DNA of 64,000 nt, taken from the NCBI RefSeq assembly GCF_000427825.1, contig NZ_ATYT01000016.1, positions 22,094 through 86,093 on the forward strand, written 5' to 3'. Shown here piece by piece: positions 43,135-51,741 of the stretch. Every line of letters begins with the position of its first letter. Positions within the stretch are counted from its first letter, which is position 1. The notes under the pieces are model-generated. The model had not been told where the DNA came from and did not search any database. It worked only from the letters and a program-made list of their open reading frames with translations. Origin of the DNA: Thermocrispum municipale DSM 44069 (GTDB lineage: Bacteria > Actinomycetota > Actinomycetes > Mycobacteriales > Pseudonocardiaceae). Made by a program: the position numbers and the translations under genes.

Positions 43135-43989
43135 TCACTGAGCAGGGGCGCCCAGCTGATCGGTCGGCACGAGCGGAGCGATGTCCAACCTGGTGATGAG
43201 TCCGTCGACGATGTCGAACATGATCCTGGCGAGCGGGCGGCCCCCCGGGGCGAGAACGGCGGCCGGAACGCCGTTGACCACCATCGGGATGGTGACGTCG
43301 ACGCGGTCGGCGAACAGTCGCGCCTCGCCGGCCACCGCGCGATGCCCGTGAACCGTCACGGCTTCGCCGTCCGGCAACAGCTCCGGCGCGGCCGTCCGGA
43401 CCACGTCCGGAGCCAGCACGCCGACGAGCGCGTCGATGTCGCCGTCGCGCGCGGCCGCGAGAAAGGCCTCCACGACGCGCCAGTCCGATGTTTGTGCGGT
43501 CTCGACGACCGATGCCCCGGCGATCCTCTGCCGGGCACGACTGGCCAGCTTCTTCGCGTTCGTCGGTGTCGTGTCCAGCACGCCGGCGATTTCGTCGAAC
43601 GGCACCCGGAACAGATCGTGCAGGACGTAGGCGACGCGCTGCGTCGGAGTCAGCTGGTCGAGCAGCACCATCAGGGCCCGCGACACCTGCTCACGCCGCA
43701 GGAACTCCTCGTCCGCGGCGAGCTGCTGATCGGCGAGCGCGTCAGCCAGCAGGGGCAGCTCGCCGCGCCGTCGGGAGGCCCGCAGCAGGTCGAGACAGAG
43801 TCGCGCGGTCACCGTGGTGAGCCAGCCTGCGGGGTTCTCGATCTCGTCCTGCACGGTGTGCGCGCGCAGCCAGGTGTTCTGTACCGCGTCCTCGGCGTCC
43901 TCGAGCGAGCCGAGTATCCGGTGCGCCAGCGACAGCAGCCGAGGGCGCTCCGCCTGGAAAGTGTCGGTCAAGTTCACGGGAGCGGTCAC
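43135..43989 (-). CDS. ECF sigma factor with C-terminal SnoaL-like domain (SigJ/ECF41 type)
   Basis: A 284-residue sigma factor. Region 2 (~10-75) has RPRLLSLAHRILGSLEDAED and WLTTVTARLCLDLLRA. Region 4 (~115-165) has QRVAYVLHDLFRVPFDEIAG. A SnoaL-like domain (~175-284) follows, with VLAPGGRPLARIMFDI where ECF41 factors carry a DGGGR motif. Such extensions control the sigma factor internally in place of an anti-sigma factor. GTG 43989 is preceded by AGGA at seven bases. It is divergent from a DoxX-like gene, the usual target pairing. Confidence 0.88.
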   Translation of the reverse strand: MTAPVNLTDTFQAERPRLLSLAHRILGSLEDAEDAVQNTWLRAHTVQDEIENPAGWLTTVTARLCLDLLRASRRRGELPLLADALADQQLAADEEFLRREQVSRALMVLLDQLTPTQRVAYVLHDLFRVPFDEIAGVLDTTPTNAKKLASRARQRIAGASVVETAQTSDWRVVEAFLAAARDGDIDALVGVLAPDVVRTAAPELLPDGEAVTVHGHRAVAGEARLFADRVDVTIPMVVNGVPAAVLAPGGRPLARIMFDIVDGLITRLDIAPLVPTDQLGAPAQ

Positions 43990-44116
43990 CTTTCGGTCCT
44001 GCCAGACGTCATGACGGGCGACCAACACGCAATGACGGTCTCGGCAGAACGGAGGATTCCTTGAGCGTACAGATCAGCAGGCCCGGGGTTGGCCCACGGC
44101 AGGTCGGGAGGCACTG

Positions 44117-44467
44117 ATGACCGCGGTGCTACTCCCACTGACGATCGTGTGCATGGTGGCCAACGCGTTCGTCATGGTGGCGGACCTGGCCCGCGCCAAG
44201 TTCGTGCTGGCCAACTCGGCCGAGGTCGGTGTCAAGCCCGAGCTGATTCCGTATCTGGGCTTGCTGAAAGCAGCCGGCATAGCGGGCTTGGCCATCGGGC
44301 TGGCAGGCATCACACCGCTGGGCGTCGCCGCGGCGGTGGGGCTGGTGTTGTTCTACCTCTGCGCGGTCGACGCCCACGTCCGGGCGTCCGTCTACTACAA
44401 CATCGCGTTCCCGCTGCTCTACCTGGCGTTGGCCGCGAGCGCGCTGGCGTACTTCCTCGCCGGCTGA
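44117..44467 (+). CDS. DoxX-like integral membrane protein
   Basis: A 116-residue protein with four hydrophobic helices (LLPLTIVCMVANAFVMVADL, LLKAAGIAGLAIGLAGI, AAAVGLVLFYLCAVDAH, IAFPLLYLALAASALAYFL) and the DoxX-type segment ELIPYLGLLKAAG. GGGAGG precedes the ATG by six bases. It is divergent from the ECF sigma gene, whose family usually drives a neighbouring oxidoreductase- or DoxX-type gene. Function is not established. Confidence 0.8.
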   Translation: MTAVLLPLTIVCMVANAFVMVADLARAKFVLANSAEVGVKPELIPYLGLLKAAGIAGLAIGLAGITPLGVAAAVGLVLFYLCAVDAHVRASVYYNIAFPLLYLALAASALAYFLAG

Positions 44468-44478
44468 CCGGCGCACCA

Positions 44479-44512
44479 CCGTGGCTCGCGTCGCGGTCGG
44501 CGCGAGCCACGG
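44479..44512. terminator. Bidirectional terminator between doxX-like gene and polA
   Basis: CCGTGGCTCGCG and CGCGAGCCACGG form a perfect 12-bp stem with a 10-base loop in the 55-bp gap between the convergent genes. Confidence 0.88.
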
Positions 44513-44522
44513 TCCGCCGTCC

Positions 44523-47246
44523 TCAGTGCGCGGCGTCGTTCCAGGACCGGCCGAACCCGACCGACACCTCGAGCGGCACGGCCAGCTGGTAGGCCGCACC
44601 CATCTGCTCGCGCACCAGCGCCTCGACCTGCTCGTGCTCGCCCGGCGCGACTTCCAGCACCAGCTCGTCGTGCACCTGCAACAGCATCCGGCTGCGCAGT
44701 CCCGACTCGGCGAGGCCGCGGTGCACGTTCAGCATGGCCACCTTGATGATGTCGGCCGCGCTGCCCTGGATCGGCGCGTTGAGCGCCATCCGCTGCGCCA
44801 TTTCGCGGCGCTGCCGGTTGTCGCTGTTCAGGTCCGGCAAGTAGCGGCGGCGACCGAAGATCGTCTCCGTGTACCCGGCCTTGCTCGCCGCCTGCACCAC
44901 CGACTGCAGGTAGTCCCGCACGCCGCCGAAGCTTTCGAAGTACTCGTCCATCAGCCCCCGCGCCTCCTCGGTGGAGATGCGCAGCTGCTGCGACAAGCCG
45001 TACGCGGACAGGCCGTACGCCAGGCCGTAGTTCATCGCCTTGATCTTGGCCCGCTGCTCGGGGGTGACCGCTTCCGGCGCCACGTCGAACACGCGCGCCG
45101 CGGTCGCCGCGTGAAAGTCGAAGCCGGACTGGAACGCCTCGATCAGCTTCGCATCGCCGGACAGGTGCGCCATGATCCGCATCTCGATCTGGCTGTAGTC
45201 GGCGGTCATCAGCTCGGCGTAGCCCTCACCGACGATGAACGTCTCCCGGATGCGCCTGCCCTCCTCGGTGCGGACCGGGATGTTCTGCAGGTTCGGCTCG
45301 GTGGACGACAGCCGTCCGGTCGCCGCGATGGTCTGCTGCAGCGTGGTGTGGATGCGGCCGTCGTCGGCGACCGACCGCAGCAGCCCCTCCACGGTGACCT
45401 TCAGCCTGGTGGCGTCCCGGTGCTCCAGCAGGTGTTGCAGGAACGGGTGCTCGGTCTTCTCGTAGAGCGTCTGCAGCGAATCCGCGTCCGTGGTGTAGCC
45501 GGTCTTGGTGCGCTTGGTCTTGGGCATGCCCAGTTCGTCGAACAGCACCACCTGCAGCTGCTTCGGCGAGCCGAGGTTGATCTGCTTGCCGATCACCTGG
45601 TAGGCGGCCTCGGCGGCGTTCTTCACCCGCTCGCCGTAGTGCGCCTCCAGCGCGGTCAGCTGTTCGACGTCGACCGCGATGCCTGCGCGCTCCAGCTCGT
45701 CGATGACCTCGAACAGCGGCATCTCGATGTCCCGCAGCAGTTTGCTGCCGCCGAGCGAGGCCAGCTCGGACTCCAGCGCCTGCGCCAGCTCACCGATGGC
45801 CCGCGCGCGCACCAGCTCCGCCTGCACCAGCTCGTGATCGCCACCGGGGCCTTCGTCGTCACCGTCCAGCAGGGACAGCTGGCCCTCTTCGGCGGTTTCG
45901 GTGCGCAGCTCGCGCTTGAGATAGCGCAGCACCAGATCGTCCAGCGCGAACGACCGCTGGCCGGGCCGGACCAGGTAGGCCGCCAGCTCGGTGTCCATGT
46001 CCAGGCCACGCAACACCCAGCCCCGGGACCGGATCGCGTGCAACGCCGTCTTGGCCGCGTGACTGATCTTGGTCACCGCCCCGTCGGCCAGCCAGGACGC
46101 CAGCGCCTGCTCGTCGGACTCGGTCAGCTCGGCCGGGTCGATGTACAGCCCTTCGCCGTCCGGGGTGGCCAGCGTCAGCGACACCAGGTCCGCGTTGATC
46201 GACGAGCCCGTCGTGCGCACCGCGAGCGCCACCGGGCCCTTGCCGGCGTGCGCGCCCAGCCAGCCGGCGACCGAACCGGGCTCGGCCTTGCTGCCGCTGA
46301 CCTCGAAACCCGCCTCCGCCTCCGGCTCGGCCGAGCTGAGCGACTCGAACAAGCGGTCCCGCAGCACGCGGAACTCGAGCTCGTCGAACAGCTGGTGCAC
46401 CGCGTCCCGGTTCCACGGTCGCACCGCGAGGTCCTTCGGCCCGACCTCGAGCGGCACGTCCCGCACCAGCTCGGTGAGCTGGCGGTTCAACAACACCGAC
46501 GACAAGTGGTCACGCAGCGCCTGCCCGGCCTTGCCCTTGACCTCGTCGACCCGGTCGACCAGCTCGGACAGCGAGCCGAACTCCTGCAGCCACTTGGAGA
46601 TCGTCTTCTCCCCCACGCCGGGAATCTTCGGCAGGTTGTCCGACGGGTCGCCGCGCAACGCCGCGAAGTCCGGGTACTGCGTCGGGGTGACGCCGTACTT
46701 CTCCTTCACCTTCGCCGGGTCCAGCCGCCACATCTCCGACACGCCCCGGCTCGGGTAGAGCAGCGTGACCTGGTCGTTGACCAGCTGGATGGTGTCCCGG
46801 TCACCGGAACAGATCAGCACCTGGAAGCCCTCGCCGGCCGCCTGCGTGGTGAGCGTGGCGATCACGTCGTCGGCCTCGTAGCCCTCCTTGGACAGAAACG
46901 GCACGCACAGCGCGGTGAGCACGTCCTCGATCAGGCTGATCTGCCCCTTGAACTCGTCCGGGGACGCGCTGCGGTTGGCCTTGTACTCGCTGTACTGCTC
47001 GCTGCGGAACGTCTTGCGGGATACGTCGAAGGCCACCGCGAGGTGAGTCGGCTGCTCGTCGCGCAACAGGTTGATCAGCATCGAGGTGAACCCGAACACC
47101 GCGTTGGTGTGCTGACCGGTCTGTGTGGCGAAATTCTCCTTCGGCAGCGCGTAGAACGCTCGATAGGCCATGGAATGGCCGTCGATCAGCAGTAACTTGG
47201 GCACGGACGTGTCACTGGTTGCGGTGGCTTCTGCGCGAGGACTCAC
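44523..47246 (-). CDS. polA: DNA polymerase I
   Basis: A 907-residue enzyme. It has an N-terminal 5'-3' exonuclease (~15-310; LLLIDGHSMAYRAFYALP, then DPSDNLPKIPGVGEKT), a central domain lacking the usual proofreading acidic set, and a C-terminal polymerase (~520-907). The polymerase has motif A TADYSQIEMRIMAHLSGD, motif B RAKIKAMNYGLAYGLSAYGL and motif C QVHDELVLEV. GTG 47246 was chosen: a TAGACT box lies seven bases upstream, suggesting a leaderless mRNA, and the length fits M. tuberculosis PolA. The alternative start is TTG 47276. Confidence 0.96.
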   Translation of the reverse strand: MSPRAEATATSDTSVPKLLLIDGHSMAYRAFYALPKENFATQTGQHTNAVFGFTSMLINLLRDEQPTHLAVAFDVSRKTFRSEQYSEYKANRSASPDEFKGQISLIEDVLTALCVPFLSKEGYEADDVIATLTTQAAGEGFQVLICSGDRDTIQLVNDQVTLLYPSRGVSEMWRLDPAKVKEKYGVTPTQYPDFAALRGDPSDNLPKIPGVGEKTISKWLQEFGSLSELVDRVDEVKGKAGQALRDHLSSVLLNRQLTELVRDVPLEVGPKDLAVRPWNRDAVHQLFDELEFRVLRDRLFESLSSAEPEAEAGFEVSGSKAEPGSVAGWLGAHAGKGPVALAVRTTGSSINADLVSLTLATPDGEGLYIDPAELTESDEQALASWLADGAVTKISHAAKTALHAIRSRGWVLRGLDMDTELAAYLVRPGQRSFALDDLVLRYLKRELRTETAEEGQLSLLDGDDEGPGGDHELVQAELVRARAIGELAQALESELASLGGSKLLRDIEMPLFEVIDELERAGIAVDVEQLTALEAHYGERVKNAAEAAYQVIGKQINLGSPKQLQVVLFDELGMPKTKRTKTGYTTDADSLQTLYEKTEHPFLQHLLEHRDATRLKVTVEGLLRSVADDGRIHTTLQQTIAATGRLSSTEPNLQNIPVRTEEGRRIRETFIVGEGYAELMTADYSQIEMRIMAHLSGDAKLIEAFQSGFDFHAATAARVFDVAPEAVTPEQRAKIKAMNYGLAYGLSAYGLSQQLRISTEEARGLMDEYFESFGGVRDYLQSVVQAASKAGYTETIFGRRRYLPDLNSDNRQRREMAQRMALNAPIQGSAADIIKVAMLNVHRGLAESGLRSRMLLQVHDELVLEVAPGEHEQVEALVREQMGAAYQLAVPLEVSVGFGRSWNDAAH

Positions 47247-47313
47247 CTCAGCGAGTCTAGGGTGCAGTACCGACAACGTTCCGAAGTGTCTCGGCGAGCC
47301 GAGTGGGAGTCAG

Positions 47314-47757
47314 GTGTTGAACGATCCAGCGAAGATTGCAGCCCTTTTCCGCGACACGATCGCGCCCGAGTACGCCGAGCAACAGCTCGACGACAAGCTC
47401 GGCATCAGCTACGTCGAAGTGTCACCGGAGCGCGTGGTCGCGACCATGCCGGTGAAGGGGAATCTGCAGCCCTACGGCCTGCTGCACGGCGGCGCGAACG
47501 CGGCACTGGCGGAGTCGCTCGGCTCGATGTGTGCGGCGCTGAACGCGACGGAAGGGCGGGTTTCGCTGGGGCTCGAGTTGTCCTGCACCCACCACCGGGC
47601 GGTCCGGGAGGGAGTCGTCACCGGTGTCGCCACCCCGGTGCACGTCGGTCGGAGCACGGTGACCGTGGCCATCGAGCTGACCGACGAACAGGGGCGGCGT
47701 ACCTGTACGGCGCGGCTGACCTGCGTGCTGCGGGACAACCCCCAGCGCAAGCAGTGA
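47314..47757 (+). CDS. Hotdog-fold thioesterase (PaaI/YdiI-like)
   Basis: A 147-residue thioesterase that would hydrolyse acyl-CoA or aryl-CoA. The hotdog motif is NLQPYGLLHGGANAALAESL with the conserved H-G-G and the catalytic acidic residue in the following helix. GTG 47314 has GGGAG five bases upstream, and the resulting start VLNDPAKIAALF is helical. It is divergent from polA, a common actinobacterial arrangement. Its stop codon is part of the following terminator stem. Confidence 0.87.
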   Translation: MLNDPAKIAALFRDTIAPEYAEQQLDDKLGISYVEVSPERVVATMPVKGNLQPYGLLHGGANAALAESLGSMCAALNATEGRVSLGLELSCTHHRAVREGVVTGVATPVHVGRSTVTVAIELTDEQGRRTCTARLTCVLRDNPQRKQ

Positions 47758-47791
47758 GCCGCCGGGGGCCTGCAGGCAACCGGCGGCTCAC
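47754..47791. terminator. Bidirectional terminator between thioesterase and livF
   Basis: GTGAGCCGCCGG and CCGGCGGCTCAC form a perfect 12-bp stem with a 14-base loop. The left arm includes the thioesterase TGA. Confidence 0.87.
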
Positions 47792-47809
47792 TCGGCCGTC
47801 GGGTCGGAC

Positions 47810-48523
47810 CTAGCCGACGCCGAGGTAGGCCTCCTTGACCGACGGGTCGGCCAGCAGTTCCTTACCGGTGCCTGCCTTGACGATCTCGCCGGTCTCCAGC
47901 ACGTAAGCACGGTGCGACCGCGCCAGCGCCTGCTGCGCATTCTGCTCCACCAGCAGCACGGTCGTGCCCTGCTCGTTGATCTCGGTGATGATCCGGAAGA
48001 TCTGCTGGATGTACTGCGGCGCAAGCCCCATCGACGGTTCGTCGAGCAGCAGCAGCTTCGGCCGCGCCATCAGCGCGCGTCCGATGGCCAGCATCTGTTG
48101 CTCACCGCCGGACATGGTGCCGCCCGCCTGGTCCTTGCGCTCGGCCAGGCGCGGGAACAGCTCGAAGACCCGTTCCAGGTCCTCGGCGATCCCGTCCTTG
48201 TCCTTGCGCGCGTAGGCGCCCATGTCCAGGTTCTCCAGCACGGTCATGCCCGGGAAGATCCGGCGACCTTCCGGCGACTGCGCGATGCCTCGTTCGACCC
48301 GCTTCTCACCACGCATGCGCGTGATGTCCTCGCCGTTGAAGATGATCTTCCCGCCGGACACCGGGCGGATGCCCGAGATGGCCCGCATCGTGGTGGTCTT
48401 GCCCGCACCGTTGGCGCCGATCAACGCGACGATCTCGCCTTCGCCGACGGTGAGGGACAAGTTGTGCACCGCGCGGATCCGGCCGTAGTGGACGGAGACG
48501 GAGTCCAGCTCAAGCAACGTCAT
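47810..48523 (-). CDS. livF: Branched-chain amino acid ABC transporter ATPase
   Basis: A 237-residue ATPase of the high-affinity branched-chain amino acid importer. It has Walker A GANGAGKTTTMRA, MSGGEQQMLAIGRALM as signature, LLLLDEPSMGLAP as Walker B and LLVEQNAQ at the switch. LivF-specific features include the SPEGRRIFPGMTV loop. It is the last gene of the liv operon, overlapping livG by 14 bases. Confidence 0.95.
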   Translation of the reverse strand: MTLLELDSVSVHYGRIRAVHNLSLTVGEGEIVALIGANGAGKTTTMRAISGIRPVSGGKIIFNGEDITRMRGEKRVERGIAQSPEGRRIFPGMTVLENLDMGAYARKDKDGIAEDLERVFELFPRLAERKDQAGGTMSGGEQQMLAIGRALMARPKLLLLDEPSMGLAPQYIQQIFRIITEINEQGTTVLLVEQNAQQALARSHRAYVLETGEIVKAGTGKELLADPSVKEAYLGVG

Positions 48524-49427
48524 CGTCAGGCACCCCCAAGTACGCGGCGATGACCGCCTTGTCGTTCCGGATCTCCTCGGGCGTGCCCTCGGCGATCTTC
48601 TTGCCGAACTCCAACACCACGATCCGGTCCGTCACACCCATGACCAGACGCATGTCGTGCTCGATGAGCAGCACCGTGAAGCCGTCGTCCCTGATCTTGC
48701 GGATGAGCTCCATGAGCTCGTCCTTCTCCGCCGGGTTGAAGCCCGCGGCGGGCTCGTCCAGGCACAACAGCTTCGGCTCGGTGGCCAACGCACGCGCGAT
48801 CTCCAGCCGTCGCTGATAGCCGTACGGCAGGTTCTTCGCCTTGTCACCCGCCCGGTCGGCGATGCCGACGAACTCCAGCAACGCCATGGCCTTCTCGACC
48901 GCCGCCTTCTCCTCGGCGAAGTGCCGGGGAAGCCGCAGCAGGGCGCCGACCACCGACGTCTTGTGCCGGGCGTCGGTGCCGACGACCACGTTCTCCAGCG
49001 CGGTCATCTCGTCGAACAGCCGGATGTTCTGGAACGTCCTGGCGATGCCCTTGCGGGTGATCTTGTGCTTGGTCGTCTTCCCGAGCGGCTTGCCCTCCAG
49101 CAGCACCTGACCGGACGTCGGCCGGTACACACCGGTCATCGCGTTGAAGCAGGTGGTCTTGCCCGCACCGTTCGGCCCGATCAGGCCGAGGATCTCGCCG
49201 CGCTTGATGTCGAACGAGACCCCGTCGAGCGCGACCAGGCCACCGAACCTCATGGTGACGTTGTCCATCTCCAGGAGGGTCTCTCCCTGGCCGACCGCGA
49301 ACTCGCGGTCGGTCGCCACCACGTCGGCGACCTCGGCTTCGTGCTCGCGCAGTTCCACCTCGGTCATCTGGGCGACCTCGGCGACGATGCCGCCGGGCGC
49401 CGGCTCGTTCTTGTTCTTCTCCGTCAC
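48510..49427 (-). CDS. livG: Branched-chain amino acid ABC transporter ATPase
   Basis: A 305-residue ATPase with ~45 extra acidic N-terminal residues before the ABC core. It has Walker A GPNGAGKTTCFNAMTG, signature LPYGYQRRLEIARAL (LivG-type LPYG variant), Walker B LLCLDEPAAGFNP and LLIEHDM at the switch. The family-typical GIARTFQNIRLF is present. It is the partner of livF on the cytoplasmic side. It overlaps livM by four bases. Confidence 0.95.
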   Translation of the reverse strand: MTEKNKNEPAPGGIVAEVAQMTEVELREHEAEVADVVATDREFAVGQGETLLEMDNVTMRFGGLVALDGVSFDIKRGEILGLIGPNGAGKTTCFNAMTGVYRPTSGQVLLEGKPLGKTTKHKITRKGIARTFQNIRLFDEMTALENVVVGTDARHKTSVVGALLRLPRHFAEEKAAVEKAMALLEFVGIADRAGDKAKNLPYGYQRRLEIARALATEPKLLCLDEPAAGFNPAEKDELMELIRKIRDDGFTVLLIEHDMRLVMGVTDRIVVLEFGKKIAEGTPEEIRNDKAVIAAYLGVPDDDVA

Positions 49428-50596
49428 TTCGGTGCCCCGCTTCCGCCGTTCATCAAGCCGCCCTTCTCGGCAGACATCGCGGTGTCGCTGCTGACCATCT
49501 CACCGCGGCCGACCAATCGCTGATAGGCCTGCCTGCCGTAGGCCAGCAAGCGCTGGCGGGCACCCAGCAGGCCCTGCGGACGGAAGATCATCAGGATGGT
49601 CAGCGCCACCCCGAAGATCATGAACTTCCACTCGGCGATGCTCAGGAAGCGCAGCGGCACGTAGGCCACCACGAACGCCCCGAGCAGCACACCGACCTTG
49701 TTGCCGGAGCCGCCGAGGATCACCGCGGCCAGGAACAGCACCGAGGTCAGCACGTCGAACTTCTGGTTGTTCATGAAGCCCTGCTGACCGGCGTACAGCG
49801 CACCGGAGAGGCCACCGATCGCCGCGCCGATGACGAACGCCCAGATCTTGAACTTGAACGTGGGCACGCCCATCAGCTCGGCGGCGTCCTCGTCGTCGCG
49901 GATGGCCACCCAAGCGCGACCGACCCGCGACCGCTCCAGGTTTCCTGCCAGGATCAACACGATGATGATCACCGCGACGCACAGCACGTACCACGGCTTG
50001 CCGTCGAAGTTGACGAACAACGGCTCACCGTTCTCCCGCGTCCCGGGCGGGGCGCCGATGTTGGAGAACCCGCGGTTGCCGCGCAGCGCGTCCACGTTGT
50101 CGGCAAACAGTCGCACCATCTCGCCGAAGCCCAGCGTCACGATGGCCAGATAGTCACCGCGCAGCCGTAGCGTCGGAGACCCGAGGATGATGCCGAACAC
50201 CATGGTGATCGCCATCGCCAGCGGAACGGCCGCTAGGTACGGGATCTTCCACAGCGTGGAGTCCGGACTGGTGAACAGCGCCGCGACATACGCGCCGATG
50301 GCGAAGAACCCGACATAGCCGAGGTCGAGCAGGCCGGCCTGGCCGACCACCACGTTCAACCCGATCGCGATCAGGCAGTACCGCGCGACGTCGAACATCG
50401 CGATGGAGAAGTCGTAACCGGGTTCGGTGGTCAGGATCGGTGGGTTCAGCCACGGCAGTGCGAAGATCAGCACCACAACCGGGATCAAGATCACCCACTG
50501 CTGGAAACGGCTCAGGTTGTTCCAGCGCTCGGAGATACTCGTCCGCCAGGGTGCTGTCGGGGGCTTGGCCGTCGACGGAGTCTTGGTCGTGGTCAT
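49424..50596 (-). CDS. livM: Branched-chain amino acid ABC transporter permease
   Basis: A 390-residue permease with about ten membrane helices and the LivM segment RGDYLAIVTLGFGEMVRLF. The cytoplasmic coupling loop is AWVAIRDDEDAAELMGV, the EAA-like contact site for LivG/F. A ~35-residue charged N-terminal part and a C-terminal tail extend beyond the core. It overlaps livH and livG by four bases each. Confidence 0.94.
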   Translation of the reverse strand: MTTTKTPSTAKPPTAPWRTSISERWNNLSRFQQWVILIPVVVLIFALPWLNPPILTTEPGYDFSIAMFDVARYCLIAIGLNVVVGQAGLLDLGYVGFFAIGAYVAALFTSPDSTLWKIPYLAAVPLAMAITMVFGIILGSPTLRLRGDYLAIVTLGFGEMVRLFADNVDALRGNRGFSNIGAPPGTRENGEPLFVNFDGKPWYVLCVAVIIIVLILAGNLERSRVGRAWVAIRDDEDAAELMGVPTFKFKIWAFVIGAAIGGLSGALYAGQQGFMNNQKFDVLTSVLFLAAVILGGSGNKVGVLLGAFVVAYVPLRFLSIAEWKFMIFGVALTILMIFRPQGLLGARQRLLAYGRQAYQRLVGRGEMVSSDTAMSAEKGGLMNGGSGAPK

Positions 50597-51603
50597 ACCC
50601 GTGCCTTCCCGAGCGATTCACCGAGGATGCCTGTCGGCCGGAACATCAGCACCAGCACCAGCAGCACGAACGCCACCACGTCGCGCCATTCCCCACCGAA
50701 CAGCGCCTGGCCGTGGTTCTCGATGACGCCGAGCAGCAAGCCACCGAGCAGCGCACCGCGCAGATTGCCGATGCCGCCGAGCACGGCCGCGGCGAATGCC
50801 TTGATGCCGAGCAGGAATCCGCCGTTGTACTGGGCCCCCTGCGGGATCTTCATCATGTAGAACAGCGCGGCCGCGCCGGCCAACAGGCCGCCGACCACGA
50901 ACGTCAGCATGATGATGCGCTCCTTGTTGACACCCATCAGCGTGGCCGTCTCCGGATCCTGGGCGACCGCGCGGATACCGCGACCGAACCGGGTCCGGTT
51001 GACGAAGGTGTCCGCGACCAGCCACATCAGGATCGACGCGACCACGATGATGATGGTCAGGTTCTGAATCGAGGCGCTGCCGACGGTGAACAGCGTCTCC
51101 GGCCGAAGAAGCCGGATCGCCTGTTCGGCATTGCCGCCCCGCCAGAGGAACAGGATCTGCTGCAGCACCAGTGAGGCGCCGATGGCGGTGATCAGAAACG
51201 CCAGTCGAGGGGCGCCCCGGTTCCGCAGCGGCCGGTAGGCGACGCGTTCCAGCACCAGTGCCGTGGTGCCGGAGACCAGCATCGCCACCACCACTGCGAG
51301 CAACAGGAAGGCGATCAGTTCGCCGGTCGCCAGTTCGGGCGTCGGGCCGGGCCGAAAGCCCAGCAGGAAGAACGTGAACCAGGTGGCGTATGCCCCGTAG
51401 ATGAAGACCTCGGAGTGCGCGAAGTTCAGCAGCTTCAGCACGCCGTACACCAGGGTGTAGCCCAGTGCGATGAGCGCGTAGATGCTGCCGTACTCAAGGC
51501 CACCGATCGTGTTCGCCCAGAACAGGTCGATGAACGTGTCGGTATTGATCCACGAATCTGACTCTTGCGCGAGGATGTGCGCAGAACTAACTACGTGGTG
51601 CAC
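50593..51603 (-). CDS. livH: Branched-chain amino acid ABC transporter permease
   Basis: A 336-residue permease with about eight helices. LivH marks are GLEYGSIYALIALGYTLVYG near the start and GRGIRAVAQDPETATLMGV as the ATPase contact loop. The GTG at 51603 gives a ~25-residue N-terminal part; a later start is possible. It lies 138 bp after livK, across a strong hairpin. Confidence 0.93.
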   Translation of the reverse strand: MHHVVSSAHILAQESDSWINTDTFIDLFWANTIGGLEYGSIYALIALGYTLVYGVLKLLNFAHSEVFIYGAYATWFTFFLLGFRPGPTPELATGELIAFLLLAVVVAMLVSGTTALVLERVAYRPLRNRGAPRLAFLITAIGASLVLQQILFLWRGGNAEQAIRLLRPETLFTVGSASIQNLTIIIVVASILMWLVADTFVNRTRFGRGIRAVAQDPETATLMGVNKERIIMLTFVVGGLLAGAAALFYMMKIPQGAQYNGGFLLGIKAFAAAVLGGIGNLRGALLGGLLLGVIENHGQALFGGEWRDVVAFVLLVLVLMFRPTGILGESLGKARV

Positions 51604-51693
51604 TCAAGTACTCATTTTCTCTCGAGCCGGGCTTACTGACCGGGTGTGGTCATTGCCGGGGACTTCCTACCAGAAAGAGTGAGTGGATAGGCA

Positions 51694-51734
51694 ACGAGGG
51701 GGAGACAGGCTCACCGGCTCCATCTCCCCCTCGT
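51694..51734 (-). terminator. Hairpin between livK and livH (partial terminator)
   Basis: ACGAGGGGGAGA and TCTCCCCCTCGT form a perfect 12-bp stem with a 17-base loop, just after the livK stop. In binding-protein operons such a hairpin lets the binding protein be made in excess of the membrane subunits. Confidence 0.82.
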
Positions 51735-51741
51735 CATCGTC

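Noticed and set aside
44481-47195. 904-codon open frame opposite polA
   Set aside because: It follows the codon pattern of the polA complement, has no domain and no ribosome site.
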